DNA of 64,000 nucleotides from Undaria pinnatifida (GCA_012845835.1 JABAKD010000016.1:8756121-8820120); one strand, 5' to 3'. Numbered from the stretch's first letter, positions 44,240-55,544 are shown. Notes: generated by a model from the sequence alone, not told the origin. Numbers and translations are program-made.

Positions 44240-46330
44240 GTATTATCAAATCGCTAGTTGCATCAAATCACGGGCCTCTTCTTTCCGTCTCTTTGATATT
44301 TTGTACTAGTCCTTGCGAGAGCACATCGGGCGGCGTAAGCCGCCCGCGAAGAGGGGCCCTTGTAATACTCAGTGTACTCTTAGTTTCGTAGAGTCCTCGT
44401 GCTTTGGTTATTTGTTGTGGTGAAATAAAACGGAACCCCTTCGCGTACCAGTATGATACTGCCTCCGTTACACATGTACCTGGCACGAAGAATAATCAGT
44501 GAGAGCTTAAGAATGGGGGTCGGTGTCGGGTATGTGTCTTTGAGTACACGAGAACGAAGGCTTAGCATCAACATCAACCACAACAACGACGACGAAATCA
44601 AAATCAACGCGACAACACCAACTGCAACGATTTCAAAAACCTACGACGTACATGATACGCAAAAGACCTGACTCACAGCTTTTGCAACCGCAACACATCA
44701 TCAACAAAATGGCACAACACAACAGCAGTTTGAACAAAAAAAAGGTGTGACTCACGTTGTTGGCCTCGAGACGACGGTCCCACACATCCTTCCGCCTCTG
44801 TGCCTTCGTGCCGAGCTTGGGTGGCGACGATGACGACATCCAGTAGTACCCCTGACTCGTATCGCGTACGCACTCCTATTATTAGTACGTATTCACTTCG
44901 TGGTCACGTCTGCTTGCTGCTCGCGAATCGTGTGTACCCTCCCGTGTATCGTCAGTACGACAAGAGCGACCGGGTCCGATAGTAGACTAGATATATACTG
45001 GTGTCAGGTATACAGAAAACAGCAAAAAAAGCGCAAGGGAGTAACAGCAGCAGTAAGTGGTACGTGTTGCACAAAGTCAGTACCGGAGAACTTCTGGTGC
45101 GCCTGGTATGTACGAAGTAGAGTATCTATTTATGGATTCCGCGCAGGCGGCTCACTGACACAGCAGAGTACAACGTTGTCAGGCCTCCCACACTGACTGA
45201 TGCCGGTACGATATAATTGACCGGTGCGATATAGATTGTACCGGTAGTGCGTGTGCATAAATTGATTGTGTCGTGGTTGTGTCAGGGTGTGCCAGTCACC
45301 CGACCAAAGACGGATCTCTGTTGCCGTTGCAGATATGATACGCACAGCACAACAGCAGCAGCAGGACGATCATAGGCGGGGGAAGGTCAAGGACAACAAC
45401 AGCAGTTGTGTTCGTTTTACTCGTGGCTCGTGGCTTGTGTGGCTGCTGTGAGGAATCTTCTCGACTCCTTGCTGCTGCAGCGCAAAAAAAGCGTGCACGT
45501 GTATACCCCTGATAAAAGCAAGAGACAAGACAGGACTCTTGCTTGGTACCTGGTACCGCACAGAACGGCGTCAACTATCTCATAATCAGTCAGACGCGAC
45601 CTCGCTGCTTGACGTGTGATCTTTTCTTACGTTTTAACAAAAAAGAATAGCCGGACTGCCCTGGGATCGCCGGTTGATGCTTCGCGAGGGAGAATCCTTC
45701 GGCAGGATCTCTCGCACCAGCAAGTGATGCGTGCAACGGTAAGCGCAGTAAGCTCAAGCACAGCGAGGTAGTCTATTGACCGTCAGCCGGAGAGGCCTTC
45801 AAAGTCGACGCACTGCAGCATGCCCCTGCCCCCGACCACGCCACCACCACAAGTCCTCCCTCAACAACGCGAGAGCATCAAGTATGATTTCATTCTGACG
45901 AAGAAAGAACCCCCCCTCATGACACGGTATGATAGCTTGCTTATTCGCTGTCAAACGTTCGACAGCCCCCGGGCTTCAGCGTATACCTGAGTACCTGAGT
46001 GGAGCGCGCAGCCGTGCTGTCTCCGTCTGCGGTGGTGGCCACAGCAGCAGCAGCAGCAGCAGTAGCGCAGTATCAGAAATGGCTGTTCACTCCTCCTCCT
46101 GCGCTTGATGTTCTTACGTCACGCGGCGCAACTTGTACTGTTGTACTGGCTTTTTCGTAAGACAGGATTGAACAGCGGAAAGATACAGTATTCGGACGCG
46201 AAAAGTCGTCGTCATATTTCATCTGCAGACACACAGCAAGCAAGTCTGAAGTACGTACTCGTACGCCGTTTTTGTTTTTGAAATCATCCCTTTTTTGGTC
46301 TCTCCTCCACAGCTCAACTTCCTGTTACCT
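44240..46330. other. Gene-free stretch
   Basis: Only short frames. I recognise no gene. A CAG run lies near 46,045-46,062 and several GGTACCTGGTA motifs occur. Confidence 0.5.
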
Positions 46331-46334
46331 GGTA

Positions 46335-46495
46335 CCTGGTACATGTGTGGAGGCATGAATTGCGTCAGCTGTGATATATTCGTGTACCGCCTTTGGTTTG
46401 TGTTTTTCCCCTCGGGGTATTCCTCAGCTCCAGAGTGACTGGAGCCTGTGTCCTATGACCACAGACTTGATTATGCGAGTTAATGTTAAAACATC
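46335..46495 (+). repeat. ~160-bp repeat, partner of 55,210-55,370
   Basis: GGAGGCATGAATTGCGTCAG, GGTATTCCTCAGCTCCAGAG and TTATGCGAGTTAATGT recur in reverse orientation at 55.2 kb, about 9 kb away. Confidence 0.85.
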
Positions 46496-46786
46496 AGATT
46501 CTAAACAGAACAGAAGAACATATGTTTTGTCTTCAAAAATATACCAAGTAGACTAGACTAATAATAGTCTACTACGTACTGCTGTAACAGTTGTAGTTTT
46601 TATTTACCTCAGCGAGATCTTCTGGACAAAAGCCGTGATCACCTGGTGTCTTCCCGTCTCCCCCCCCAGTACTTGACTTCATTTTCTTTTTTCGCGCATA
46701 TCATACATGTACTTGTAGCCTCTCCAGCATTCTTCCCACAATTTTCAGCTTTTTTTGATGCTGGTGTTAAGTTTATTTAGTGGGGT

Positions 46787-46864
46787 GTCGTCGTGCTTAA
46801 GTGGGAATGAATTCGGAACCCATTGTGATTTCACGCGCAGGTTCGTGTCCTGCCGTCGACGCCA
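46787..46864 (+). other. tRNA-Ser-like sequence with CCA, abutting a TRIM LTR
   Basis: 78 nt. Acceptor strands GTCGTCG and CGTCGAC pair with one mismatch, then G and an encoded CCA. T-arm GCAGG-TTCGTGT-CCTGC, variable arm GTGATTTCAC, box A TGCTTAAGTGG, box B GGTTCGTGTCC. The layout (class II, long variable arm) fits tRNA-Ser with a shortened D-loop. The anticodon stem has mismatches and the loop would read CGG, so it is not a working gene. It sits antisense to, and 2 nt from, the TRIM LTR. Confidence 0.8.
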
Positions 46865-46866
46865 TT

Positions 46867-47046
46867 TGTTAAGGTTATTATTGGGGTATTATTAATAGTC
46901 CGTTTGACTACTTGCAAAAGGTTAACCCCTTTATTACAGCCCCCGAACCCCTCCCCATCCTAAATCCAAGTAATTTTGTCCCCAAAAACGGGTCTCCAGT
47001 TGCAAAGGGGTTGACCAACAGCGTACCCAAACTAAGCCTCACAACA
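46867..47046 (-). mobile_element. TRIM LTR (minus orientation), interrupted by a MITE
   Basis: Minus strand starts TGTTGTGAGGCTTAGTTTGG and ends CCTTAACA, matching the 84-bp LTR at 52,845. A 93-bp TTAA MITE (46922-47014) splits it at TTAACC. Beyond the CA end come AA and TGGCGTCGAC at the primer-binding position. Confidence 0.88.
46922..47014 (+). mobile_element. Short TTAA-target MITE nested in the TRIM LTR
   Basis: TTAACCCCTTTATTACAGCC ... GCAAAGGGGTTGA. Inverted termini, flanking TTAA/TTGA target duplication. The uninterrupted LTRs at 52.8 and 53.1 kb show a single TTAA here. Confidence 0.92.
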
Positions 47047-47239
47047 CTGGCTGGTCGATTTTGCATCGAATTTGACCAAAAGTCACGCCTGTCGCGCTTT
47101 CGGCCTGTCGATTTACTATGCAAATAGACAAAAAAGAGTCCCTTGGGCAAGATTCGAAATTACGACCTCGACCTCAATATAGTTACCGTTCACATAATAT
47201 AATGCAAGCACCACTACTACCTGTGTAGTATGTACCAGG

Positions 47240-47350
47240 TATATCCTTAATGAGGACACAGACCCCGTAATACGCGGGATCGGAGTATCGCACACAGCTT
47301 GCAAAAATGAGTTTCGACGAATTCTTTGATCTCACAGCTGGGTTGCATTT
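47240..47350 (+). repeat. GCAGCTTGCAAAGATGAGT core repeat, copy 6, with extended homology
   Basis: TATATCCTTAATGAGGACAC, CCGTAATACGCGGGATCGGA, CACACAGCTTGCAAAAATGA and GATCTCACAGCTGG. The same 110-bp block is at 62,990-63,100. Confidence 0.92.
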
Positions 47351-47679
47351 TAACTTTTGATTATATATATACGTTCGTGCGAACTTTTTCTACCATCGTA
47401 AAAAATGACGCGCGGGAAGCGCGAGAGAGAGCGCGTCACAGCAGTGACTTGAATTCCAGAATTCGTCGAAAATTGGCCGAAAATCGACGAGCATAAAAAA
47501 ACTGAAAGGTTAAATATAATGCAGACCGCTGCTATTCACGGCATTGACGCCAATGTTGGAGAGGTGGGGGGGTGAGCAGCTGCCATACATAGGCGGGATG
47601 GTACTTTTTTTGTCGAGTGCTGAATACGGCAACAAGATTTCTGCACGGTTGAACATGTTTTTACTTTTCGCGGGGAGCC

Positions 47680-48010
47680 GCGGATATGTCCGCGGCTACC
47701 CGCGGCGCTCCACGGACACTGCCGCGGCTATCCACGGCCTGCCACGGCAATCCACGAATATTGCCGCGGATTGCCACGGACATGTCCACGGTCATATCCA
47801 CGACAATATCCGCGGCAATGTCCACGGTAATGTCTACGGTAATGTCTGAGGCCATGTCCACGCCCATGTCCGGTGCAATGTCCGCGGAAATGTCCGCGGC
47901 AATGTCCGCGGTTGTTCGCGGATACATTCGCGGACACCGTGGCAATTTCGACGGCAACCCGCGGAAAATGTCCGCGGACGTGTCCCCGGCAATGTCCGAA
48001 GCGACTTACG
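47680..48010 (+). repeat. 12-bp CCGCGG minisatellite, array 1
   Basis: Head-to-tail 12-mers such as ATGTCCGCGGCA with substitutions. Frames encode a periodic Met-Ser-Ala-Ala type peptide that is a repeat artefact. Confidence 0.95.
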
Positions 48011-48187
48011 AGTAGTTTCAGGACAAACACCAAAACGCTCTCCATGTACATGGTCTACACACGTCAACCTTGCACCATCTTTGTGAGACGAAAATGGTAC
48101 CATAACGTGCGGTCTGAACTCATGCATTCTATGCTTTAGTCACTTGCTTTTATTACTACCGTGGATCCGCAAAAAATATATATTTCC

Positions 48188-48232
48188 GTAGGGTTAGGGT
48201 TATCGTTAGGGTTGAATTAGGGCTAGGATTGC
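48188..48232 (+). repeat. Telomere-like TTAGGG tract
   Basis: GTAGGGTTAGGGTTATCGTT AGGGTTGAATTAGGGCTAGG: degenerate TTAGGG repeats, interstitial. Confidence 0.8.
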
Positions 48233-48610
48233 CGCGGACATCGCGGGAGACAACCGCGGACATTGCCGGTGAAATTGCTGCGGACAACCGCGGATATTGC
48301 CGTGGACTTTGCCACGGAAAACCGCGGACAGTTCCGCGGATAACTGTGGATGGATATTGCCGCGGACATTGCCGCGGACATTGCCGCGGGCATCGCCGAG
48401 GACATCACGGGGGGCATTGCCGTAGACATGCCCGCGGACACTGCCGTGGATGATGCCACGGATAGGGCCGTCTGTCACGGACATAGCCGTGGCGTGCCAT
48501 GGACATGGTCGTGAGTGTGGCCGCGGACATTGCCGCGGACATTGCGGTGGACATTCGTGGCAAATAGTGCCGCGGCTAGCCACGGGCACCTCCCCGGACA
48601 TCCACGGATC
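48233..48610 (-). repeat. 12-bp CCGCGG minisatellite, array 2 (inverted)
   Basis: 12-mers such as GGACATTGCCGC, the reverse complement of array 1's unit, about 220 bp away. Confidence 0.95.
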
Positions 48611-48614
48611 CGCG

Positions 48615-50200
48615 GCAGTCCGTGGCTACGGGTCAGCCACCACCCTAGCAAACCCGCCGGCCACGCGCCAGCTTTATCACCATGTCCATCATGCTATTGT
48701 ACTGTGGTCGAAGGGTGATTGTCCCTATTTTGAACAAGAAGACCGGCCAACGTGAAGCTTATCGTTGAAAACAACGAGTAGAATACGTGCGTTTTTGTCT
48801 TTATTTTGAGGCGCTCGAACAAGTTCCTGTGACATTCTGTCGGTTTCTCTAATGAATTTCGATTAACGTGACAGGTCTGCCGACACCTCACTCGTTACAG
48901 GTAGCGACGCAGGCATCACCACCACATCAACACCATGGATACGTTACGGCCTGTTCGAGCGGAAGACGCACGCGTCAGGACCAAATGCGCCCTCGCGTGG
49001 GTGTTGGAGACCCTGTAGGTGTCACGTAAGGCGACGGCTCGGCTCTCTCGACCTTCAGTTCGCACAGCAGATATTTATATCATGTAGAACATCAAGCTGT
49101 TCGAGATCAAGGGGTGCTTGAGCGTGGTTGCCCAGTCGTCAATGCCATCAAGGTTTTCGCTCGTTTGCCAGCGCCTCATAAACACCCCCTGCACGATATG
49201 ACAGAGGCTATATGACAGCGGGGCCACAGAAATGTCACAAGCCTCAGTTTTGGCATCGCGAGGGGAAAGGACGTACACACACCTGCTGTTTACGGGACGA
49301 ACGTCGGCGATTTAAAGCACCGGAAGGAGAACGTAATTTTACGTTTCAGGTGGGAGTGCGATCGTACGTATCCGAGACAAAAACAATCGGGGGGGGCTGC
49401 AATTATGGCCCGTCGAGCAAACAATAATGGAACATATCGAGTGCGGGTGATCTAGAAAAGAGTATACCGTTCATAAATATAACCATGTGTTGTGAGACGC
49501 GTGCAGCGTGTGCACCGATTCAATAGGTCTCAAGGCTTCACAATCATTAACAGAATAATTTACACCTCTGGTATTAAATAACGATGGGTGTAGGTCTGAC
49601 ACATTCTGTGGTGAAGGTTCACGCTTGTTTTGCTGGGGCTCTTCATTCAAAGAGGTATAATATCTCGCACCCAAAAACTTATTTTGAGGAGACTGAAAAC
49701 ACATCCCGACGAGAGTCGTCCTACGTTAGGCCCCCCAACATCTCTTGAGTGAAATTGCCGGTTTCGAAACCAGCTCCCGGCCGTATCTCCTGAAATCCGG
49801 TGCCCCTTGCCCCTCCGACGGCCATCGTTCAATAATCCTGCGCAAACAAAAACGAACAGATTGCGTGCACTTTTCAATCGTATACCATGAAAATATTGTT
49901 TTTTTTTTGGGGGGGGGGTTCTCCATGGAGGGCTGCAGGAGGAGCAGTGGGCGATGAAGACACCTTCAGCGCGTTGCCCCCTAAGAGCATTGAGTAGTGC
50001 TGATGTTGAGAGACGAAGCGCTGGTTATTGTGTTGATACCACAGCAGAGAGGAACAATAAGTAGCGGCGGGCACCCTGGACGACCTTTTTAGGATGTCGC
50101 CCGATGTTTCCATCAATCCCAGGAGGATCATCTAGAACGAATATTATGCGCGTAGATCTGAATACCACCTGCGCGTAGTCGGCTCTACTCCATGGCATTA
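48615..50200. other. Gene-free stretch
   Basis: No supported gene or RNA. Ends in a G-run and the diverged 3' part of a LINE fragment. Confidence 0.5.
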
Positions 50201-50204
50201 GCGG

Positions 50205-50515
50205 CGAAGAACATGTTGAACAACAACGACCGGCGATAGCACGCAACCCTGCCGAAGCCCTGCGTGACGTCAAACCATCATGAGTGCTCACTGTCGTCCG
50301 TACGCACGCGAGCCCGCATGCCGCCGTGGGCCTGGCGGATGACTGCAAGCATCTAGGCTGGTGCACCGAAGCGTGCGAGCACTTCCCACATTCGGTTGAT
50401 ACAGGCATACATACCCTTTCTGCAGGTCGATGAAGCACATGTACAAGGCGATTTTCCCTTCTCGTCCGAGTTCTTGCAGTCGGCGCACGACGAACAGCAT
50501 ATTTATGTTGTTGTT
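50205..50515 (-). pseudogene. Non-LTR reverse transcriptase fragment
   Basis: The minus strand reads [20 protein letters not shown] and MCFIDLQKGYV, which align with [20 protein letters not shown] and CCIDLTK of the LINE at 57.7 kb; the following ~200 bases align at DNA level through frameshifts. It covers the RT fingers and motif A only. A different, related LINE family. Confidence 0.82.
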
Positions 50516-50804
50516 GTCTCACATATTACCTCTTGTAAAAAATCTAGAGTCCGTGTTCACACAAAGGTGCTGGAGCCATAATAATAGGAAGATCCGAAAG
50601 ACCACAACAATAATGAAATCAAAATTCGATCGGGAATACTATAAGCTTCCCCAAGGGCGCACAAAAAAGACAAATCCGACACCACACGCCCAAAGCTTTA
50701 TTTTGGACCTTTCAGGGAGGGGGGGAAGATACGAGCCCTCCCCCTCGCCCCCCAAACGTCAGCCAATTTCATATATAAAACAATTATTTACTAAACTCGA
50801 TATG

Positions 50805-51838
50805 ATTGAGGGGGCACAGTTTAGGGGGGGGGGTACTGCGATCCACGTAGCCCCCGAGGTTGACGCGATCACGGACTGCGACGCCCTGCGTACCGCAGAA
50901 GAGACAGATAAAGAGAGAGAGAGTGGTGACGATGAGGACAGTCTCCGTGTGGGGGGAAGCTCTCTTATCGACCCCTTCGATAAGACGGCTTGGCTAGAAC
51001 GCGTCTGCGAAAAGCGAGCGGATGGCTCGGAGTTTTTTTGCTGCTGCAAGCACAACTTCGGCGACCGTTTAGGAATGGACGAGGGCAAGGCCAAGACGTG
51101 GGTTGTAGAACCCAATACCGGGAAAGCTACACCTCAGAAATTCCACATGTATGTCCTCTCGTGCCCAAGTGGGATTCGCAAAAAAATATTGTTGCTTTAG
51201 GCCCGAAAGCGGTAGAGCACGGCATCTACACCATGCACCAACGTACCCAGGGCTGGTGCTGATTTGCAACCTTGTATAGAGTGGATGTGGAAGTACTCCA
51301 TGCCCCACCGCACGTAGACGGGAGATATGCCACTTCGTTGGCTCTGAGCAAAACAAATCTCAAGACTGCTGTGAGATTCAAAGACAGCTTTTTGACGTTG
51401 GCGAGGCAGAAAAAGCGGCGGTAGCGAAATAGTAAGGGTGTCAGAGCCCCCGTAGCACTTCGAAAGGTCTCACAACAGAAGAGTAAGGGTGTCAGAGCCT
51501 CTGCAGCACGCCGTAAGGTCCCACAGCAGAAGGGGGGGTCAGGCGAGTCAGACGAGTCACACTCAGACGAGTCAGAGGAGGAGGGGGACTCGGTTGATGA
51601 GGAGCACTCAGAGGAGGAGGGAGGCTCAGTTGAGGAGGAGGGCTCCGAGTGCGGGGACGAGGAGGAGGAGGAGGAGGGGAACGAAGGGGGGGAGAAGGAG
51701 GAAGAGGAGGAGAAGGAGGAGGAGGAGGAGGAGGAGGAGGAGGAGGAGGGGGAGGGGGAGGGGGGGGGAGGGAAGAAGCAGGACATCAGCTGGAGAGGGC
51801 GTCCCCGCACGAAGAAGAGGCACTTCAAACTTGTTTGA
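50805..51838 (+). pseudogene. Broken ORF of unknown function with acidic tail
   Basis: First frame runs from about 50,800 to 51,200: DPFDKTAWLERVCEKRADGS and a Cys cluster FCCCKHNFGDR. Past a frame break, RVDVEVLHAPPHVDGRYATS and RFKDSFLTLARQKKRR appear. A third frame (from about 51,430) has two KSKGVRAxxAxRKVxQQK-like repeats, a run of more than 60 mostly Glu/Gly/Asp residues and a basic end (RGRPRTKKRHFKLV). It may be a decayed transposon-borne gene; I do not recognise the family. Confidence 0.45.
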
Positions 51839-52844
51839 TGGAGGGGGTTGAGAAAAAAGGGTATACGTACAACGGCTAATATATACGGGCGGTCAAAGGC
51901 GTGTTACACGTGTGGCGAAGGTGATGCTTATGGTCCGAACGTTCTTCACAATGCCACCGCCGTAGGCTCATCGCGAGCCCCTCCGGTATTACCGCTTTTG
52001 CGCAAGCTTGGATTGTTGATGATATCATCTTTCGAGGTGCATCCTTGTCGTTGTGTCTTGCTGTGTCGTTCGTTTTGCTATTTCGCCCAAGGTTGTCGTA
52101 GACTCGTCGCAGAATCATTGAGAAGCAAGCAAGAAGCAAGCGATTGAGAAACAAGATCTTCGTTGTTGGTTTTGAGGCAACTTGGGGGGGAGTTGTCTCC
52201 AACCATCATAATTCGCCAGCGCATCATAGATTATTACTTCTATTATTATAGTCTAGTCCATATATCAACCAAACATATCTGTTGTTATGTGTACTCTCTA
52301 CCTATCCATTATTGGTGTGTAGAAAGTCTACGTGTAGTAAACGCAAGCACGCAAGCCTTTGGCATCGAGACCAAAACTGAGAGAGGACAAGCCAAGAAAT
52401 GCCCAGGAAAAAATACAACCACTTTTTCTTCGGTCCTCCCGGGGGGGGGGGGTAGTGTGGTGAGCGGGATAACTTTCCTTGCGCACCCTTGGCTTTCCCA
52501 CCTAAAACACATCGAGACCAAGAAGGCGCACAGGTGAAATGCGTCAATGTGCAAACTGAACTAGCATGGCCGTGGGTATCCATAGTACAGGATAGAGTCC
52601 CCCCGTTCTCACACAACTAGCCAAAACTCGCGGCTACGTACTGACTACAACGAACGGTTGCTGTCTACATGTATGCAGTATTTATCTATCCACTGCTGTT
52701 GATCGCGCCGAACGGGAAAACCACACTGTTCCTCGGGGAGGGGTCCCCCACGTTCGCAGTGGCTGCTGCTGAATAAGGCGGGACGCGACGCGATTTTCAA
52801 CAGTATACGTTTTGCCCGCATGGGCAACACTGGGGGGACAACAG

Positions 52845-53215
52845 TGTAATAAGGCTTAGTTTGGGTAAGCTATCGGTTAACCTTTTGCAAGTGGTCAAAC
52901 GGACTAGTACCCCACTAATACCTTAACAAATGGCGTCGTCGACAGACCATGGGTTTTTTGGGTCGTGGGTTCAAGCCCCACATCCACCAAAATAAACTTT
53001 TTCAGACTTCCCCGATGTCGAACTTGAAAAATACTCTCCCCGGTATGCCCAGGAAATGAAACGACTTGGATATAGACAGGTCCGTCGTATGTCCGGCCGA
53101 CCTGCTATCCCGCCGTTTCAGGGGGGGAGAGTGTTATAAGGCTTAGTTTGGGTAAGCTATCGGTTAACCTTTTGCAAGTGGTCAAACGGACTAGTACCCC
53201 ACTAATACCTTAACA
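52845..53215 (+). mobile_element. Complete TRIM (terminal-repeat retrotransposon in miniature)
   Basis: Two 84-bp LTRs, 52845-52928 and 53132-53215, start TGT(A/T)ATAAGG, end TTAACA and differ by one base. After the 5' LTR come AA and TGGCGTCGTCGAC, complementary to a tRNA-Ser-type 3' end with CCA. A polypurine tract AGGGGGGGAGAG touches the 3' LTR. The internal region is about 200 bp without coding capacity. No clear target duplication. Confidence 0.93.
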
Positions 53216-53219
53216 CAAG

Positions 53220-55200
53220 TAGTAGTAGTAAGTGATATTCCCCTGTTACAGTTGTAAAAATCGTTGCAATCAAGAGTGGTCATTCCTATGTTGAAGAACC
53301 TTGCAGGATTTCTTTGGTCGACTTTTTCCATTGATGGGGGCGCATCACCGATTTTTCAAAAACACGGACTACTGCTGTACGCTGTGAAAGCAGAGTACTA
53401 GTAGTTAATTATGTGTAATATACGGGACCGGCCGGCAATATTCACGGGAGAGTACCAGTCATCAACCGGTCGGTGCAGGACCGATGCACCGCCGTCAGTA
53501 GTCAGTAGAGCTTATACCACTTATTCGAGAAAACGGTTGACGCATACCTTGTGTGTACGAGTCGAAGCGGGTTTCACCCTAAAAAATTGGTTGGTTGCGT
53601 TTCATTGTGGGTTAGGGATAGGGTTAGTGTCATTTTAGGGCATAGTCTAAATAGTTCAAATGAGTATTTCAATCATTTTCTCAAATAAGTGGTACGAAGA
53701 CAGAACAGACAGAAGAAGAGAGGTACGTACCGTCCAGCCGGTCGTGAACGGAGCTGCGCGAAGACAGAGTGCGGCGTTACATCATACCAGGTAGGATACG
53801 GCGTATCGCCCGTCACCGGTTACGGTATGAGAAATCACGATGTAAAAAATACAGATCTTGAAAAAAATCCGTTCATCACATCACTTCCTCTTGGGGGGGT
53901 TGTCCTGGGGGGTTCCAAGTTCCTATCGAATCATATAATCATATCATGTGATACCTGCTACCTGTATGTATGGCATACCCAGTACTAGGGCATGACATTG
54001 CGTTGTCGAATGCATTACGATGCATTATCTCTGTGTCGTAGCTTGTGACCACAGAGCTGATCTTTCTAGGGTGAAGAATCAGTACGGACACTGGGTGTGC
54101 TGGATGTCGACGAGTAGAAGAACGGTTTAATGTGAAGAACACACACACACATGGCAGAATCTGAGCCCCAGCGCAGCTCAGATCAATGCATTAGCGCGAC
54201 CCAAGTGCCGGCGGGCGAGAGGCGGGAGGCTGCAAGTCATTCACTTGGTTGGCTGAGTTCGCGTCGCGGCTGGCAATGACTGCTGTAGCAATGCGCCATT
54301 ACTTCGTACTGGTATCTCGTATGATACCATGATATCGCCGGTAATAATATTTCCCCGACCCGTTCGCTACATGCTGCAAAAGAAAAATCCACTTTTGCCG
54401 ATTGAAGGGTCGTGCGCAGTTAGGCGAGATCTCCCATCATTAGTTACCCCTAGCCCCTAACAAATAACGCATGCGAAATATTCGAAACCCTCTGTTTTTG
54501 GAACACGAGACAGAGAGACACGAGACGTGATGCGGGGATCCAATAGGCATCCATGCTAAGACGCCCCGAGCACACTCCTCCGTGACGAGGGCATTGTATC
54601 GACGACAGAAAGAGGTGCGAGGGATCATGCCGTTGTAATCGTTGGCGTGAGTTGTATATGTGATGGCCAAAGTGGTTCAGTTTTCGTCCATGTTCATGTC
54701 CAACTTGAATTTTCACCTCGCCCGACCTGCTAATGCTTGACATTCACTCTTAGTAGGATGGTCTCTAAGGTATTTGAATGCGGCAAAGATGCCTTTGCCA
54801 CGAGCGACGGCATGTCCCCAATGAGGTACGGCGTATAGTGCGTTCGGCACCTCTGCCGTCTTTCCAGGATGTAGTACTTCTGGCGATGGTCACGCCCGTT
54901 GTGATGTGGCCATTCATCCCGCACACACGGGGTACAAACTTGACTTGCAAGTTATACGTGAAGTCAGGTAGGGATAGGATAGCCGTGTACCTGGTAGGTG
55001 CCAAGGGTCGTACTATACCTCTGGTACTCTTTTTTTGGCGTGTGGTCGTGGTGTTGTTTGTTCCATACCAGCTGCTGCTGCTGCGGCCGCTGCTGCTGGC
55101 TGCTAAAGAGTTGGAGGGGACGCGTGGTGTTGTTGTGCTGCCGTCTTGCTTATGCTTCACATCTCGTGTGCAAGCATCGCACCTGCAGAGGGCAGCATTG
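53220..55200. other. Gene-free stretch
   Basis: 54,010-54,140 is an uninterrupted TTTAATGTGAAG-family repeat that serves as empty site for the MITE at 42.7 kb. Nothing else recognised. Confidence 0.6.
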
Positions 55201-55209
55201 TTGCTGTTC

Positions 55210-55370
55210 TCACATTAACTCGCATAATCAAGTCCGTGGTCACAGGACAGACTCCAGTCACTCTGGAGCTGAGGAATACCCCACGGAAAAAACACAACAA
55301 ACCAAAGGTGGTACACGCATATACCACAGCTGACGCAATTCATGCCTCCGCCCAAAAACATATAAAAAGT
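55210..55370 (-). repeat. ~160-bp repeat, partner of 46,335-46,495
   Basis: Reverse-oriented relative of the 46.3 kb repeat: CTCTGGAGCTGAGGAATACC, GACGCAATTCATGCCTCC. Confidence 0.85.
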
Positions 55371-55544
55371 GAAATCGGGTTTCAGCCTACGATGTGCTAG
55401 GTCCATACTGGTGCAACGTCTCGCTACTCGCGCCTGAAAAAACCGACTATACCGCTTGACACCCAGGAAAGACTACGTACCACGAATATATTACACGTAC
55501 GAGTACTTATCACTACGCATACGCACGTCAGACTCAAGTCAATT

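Noticed and set aside
46787-46864. Functional tRNA gene
   Set aside because: Mismatched anticodon stem, shortened D-loop, encoded CCA and exact placement at a TRIM primer-binding site point to a captured tRNA copy.
47544-48601. Met-Ser-Ala-Ala repeat proteins on both strands
   Set aside because: A 12-bp repeat is open in several frames; periodicity explains it fully.
47680-48610. CRISPR array
   Set aside because: Units are contiguous 12-mers without spacers, in a eukaryotic intergenic region.
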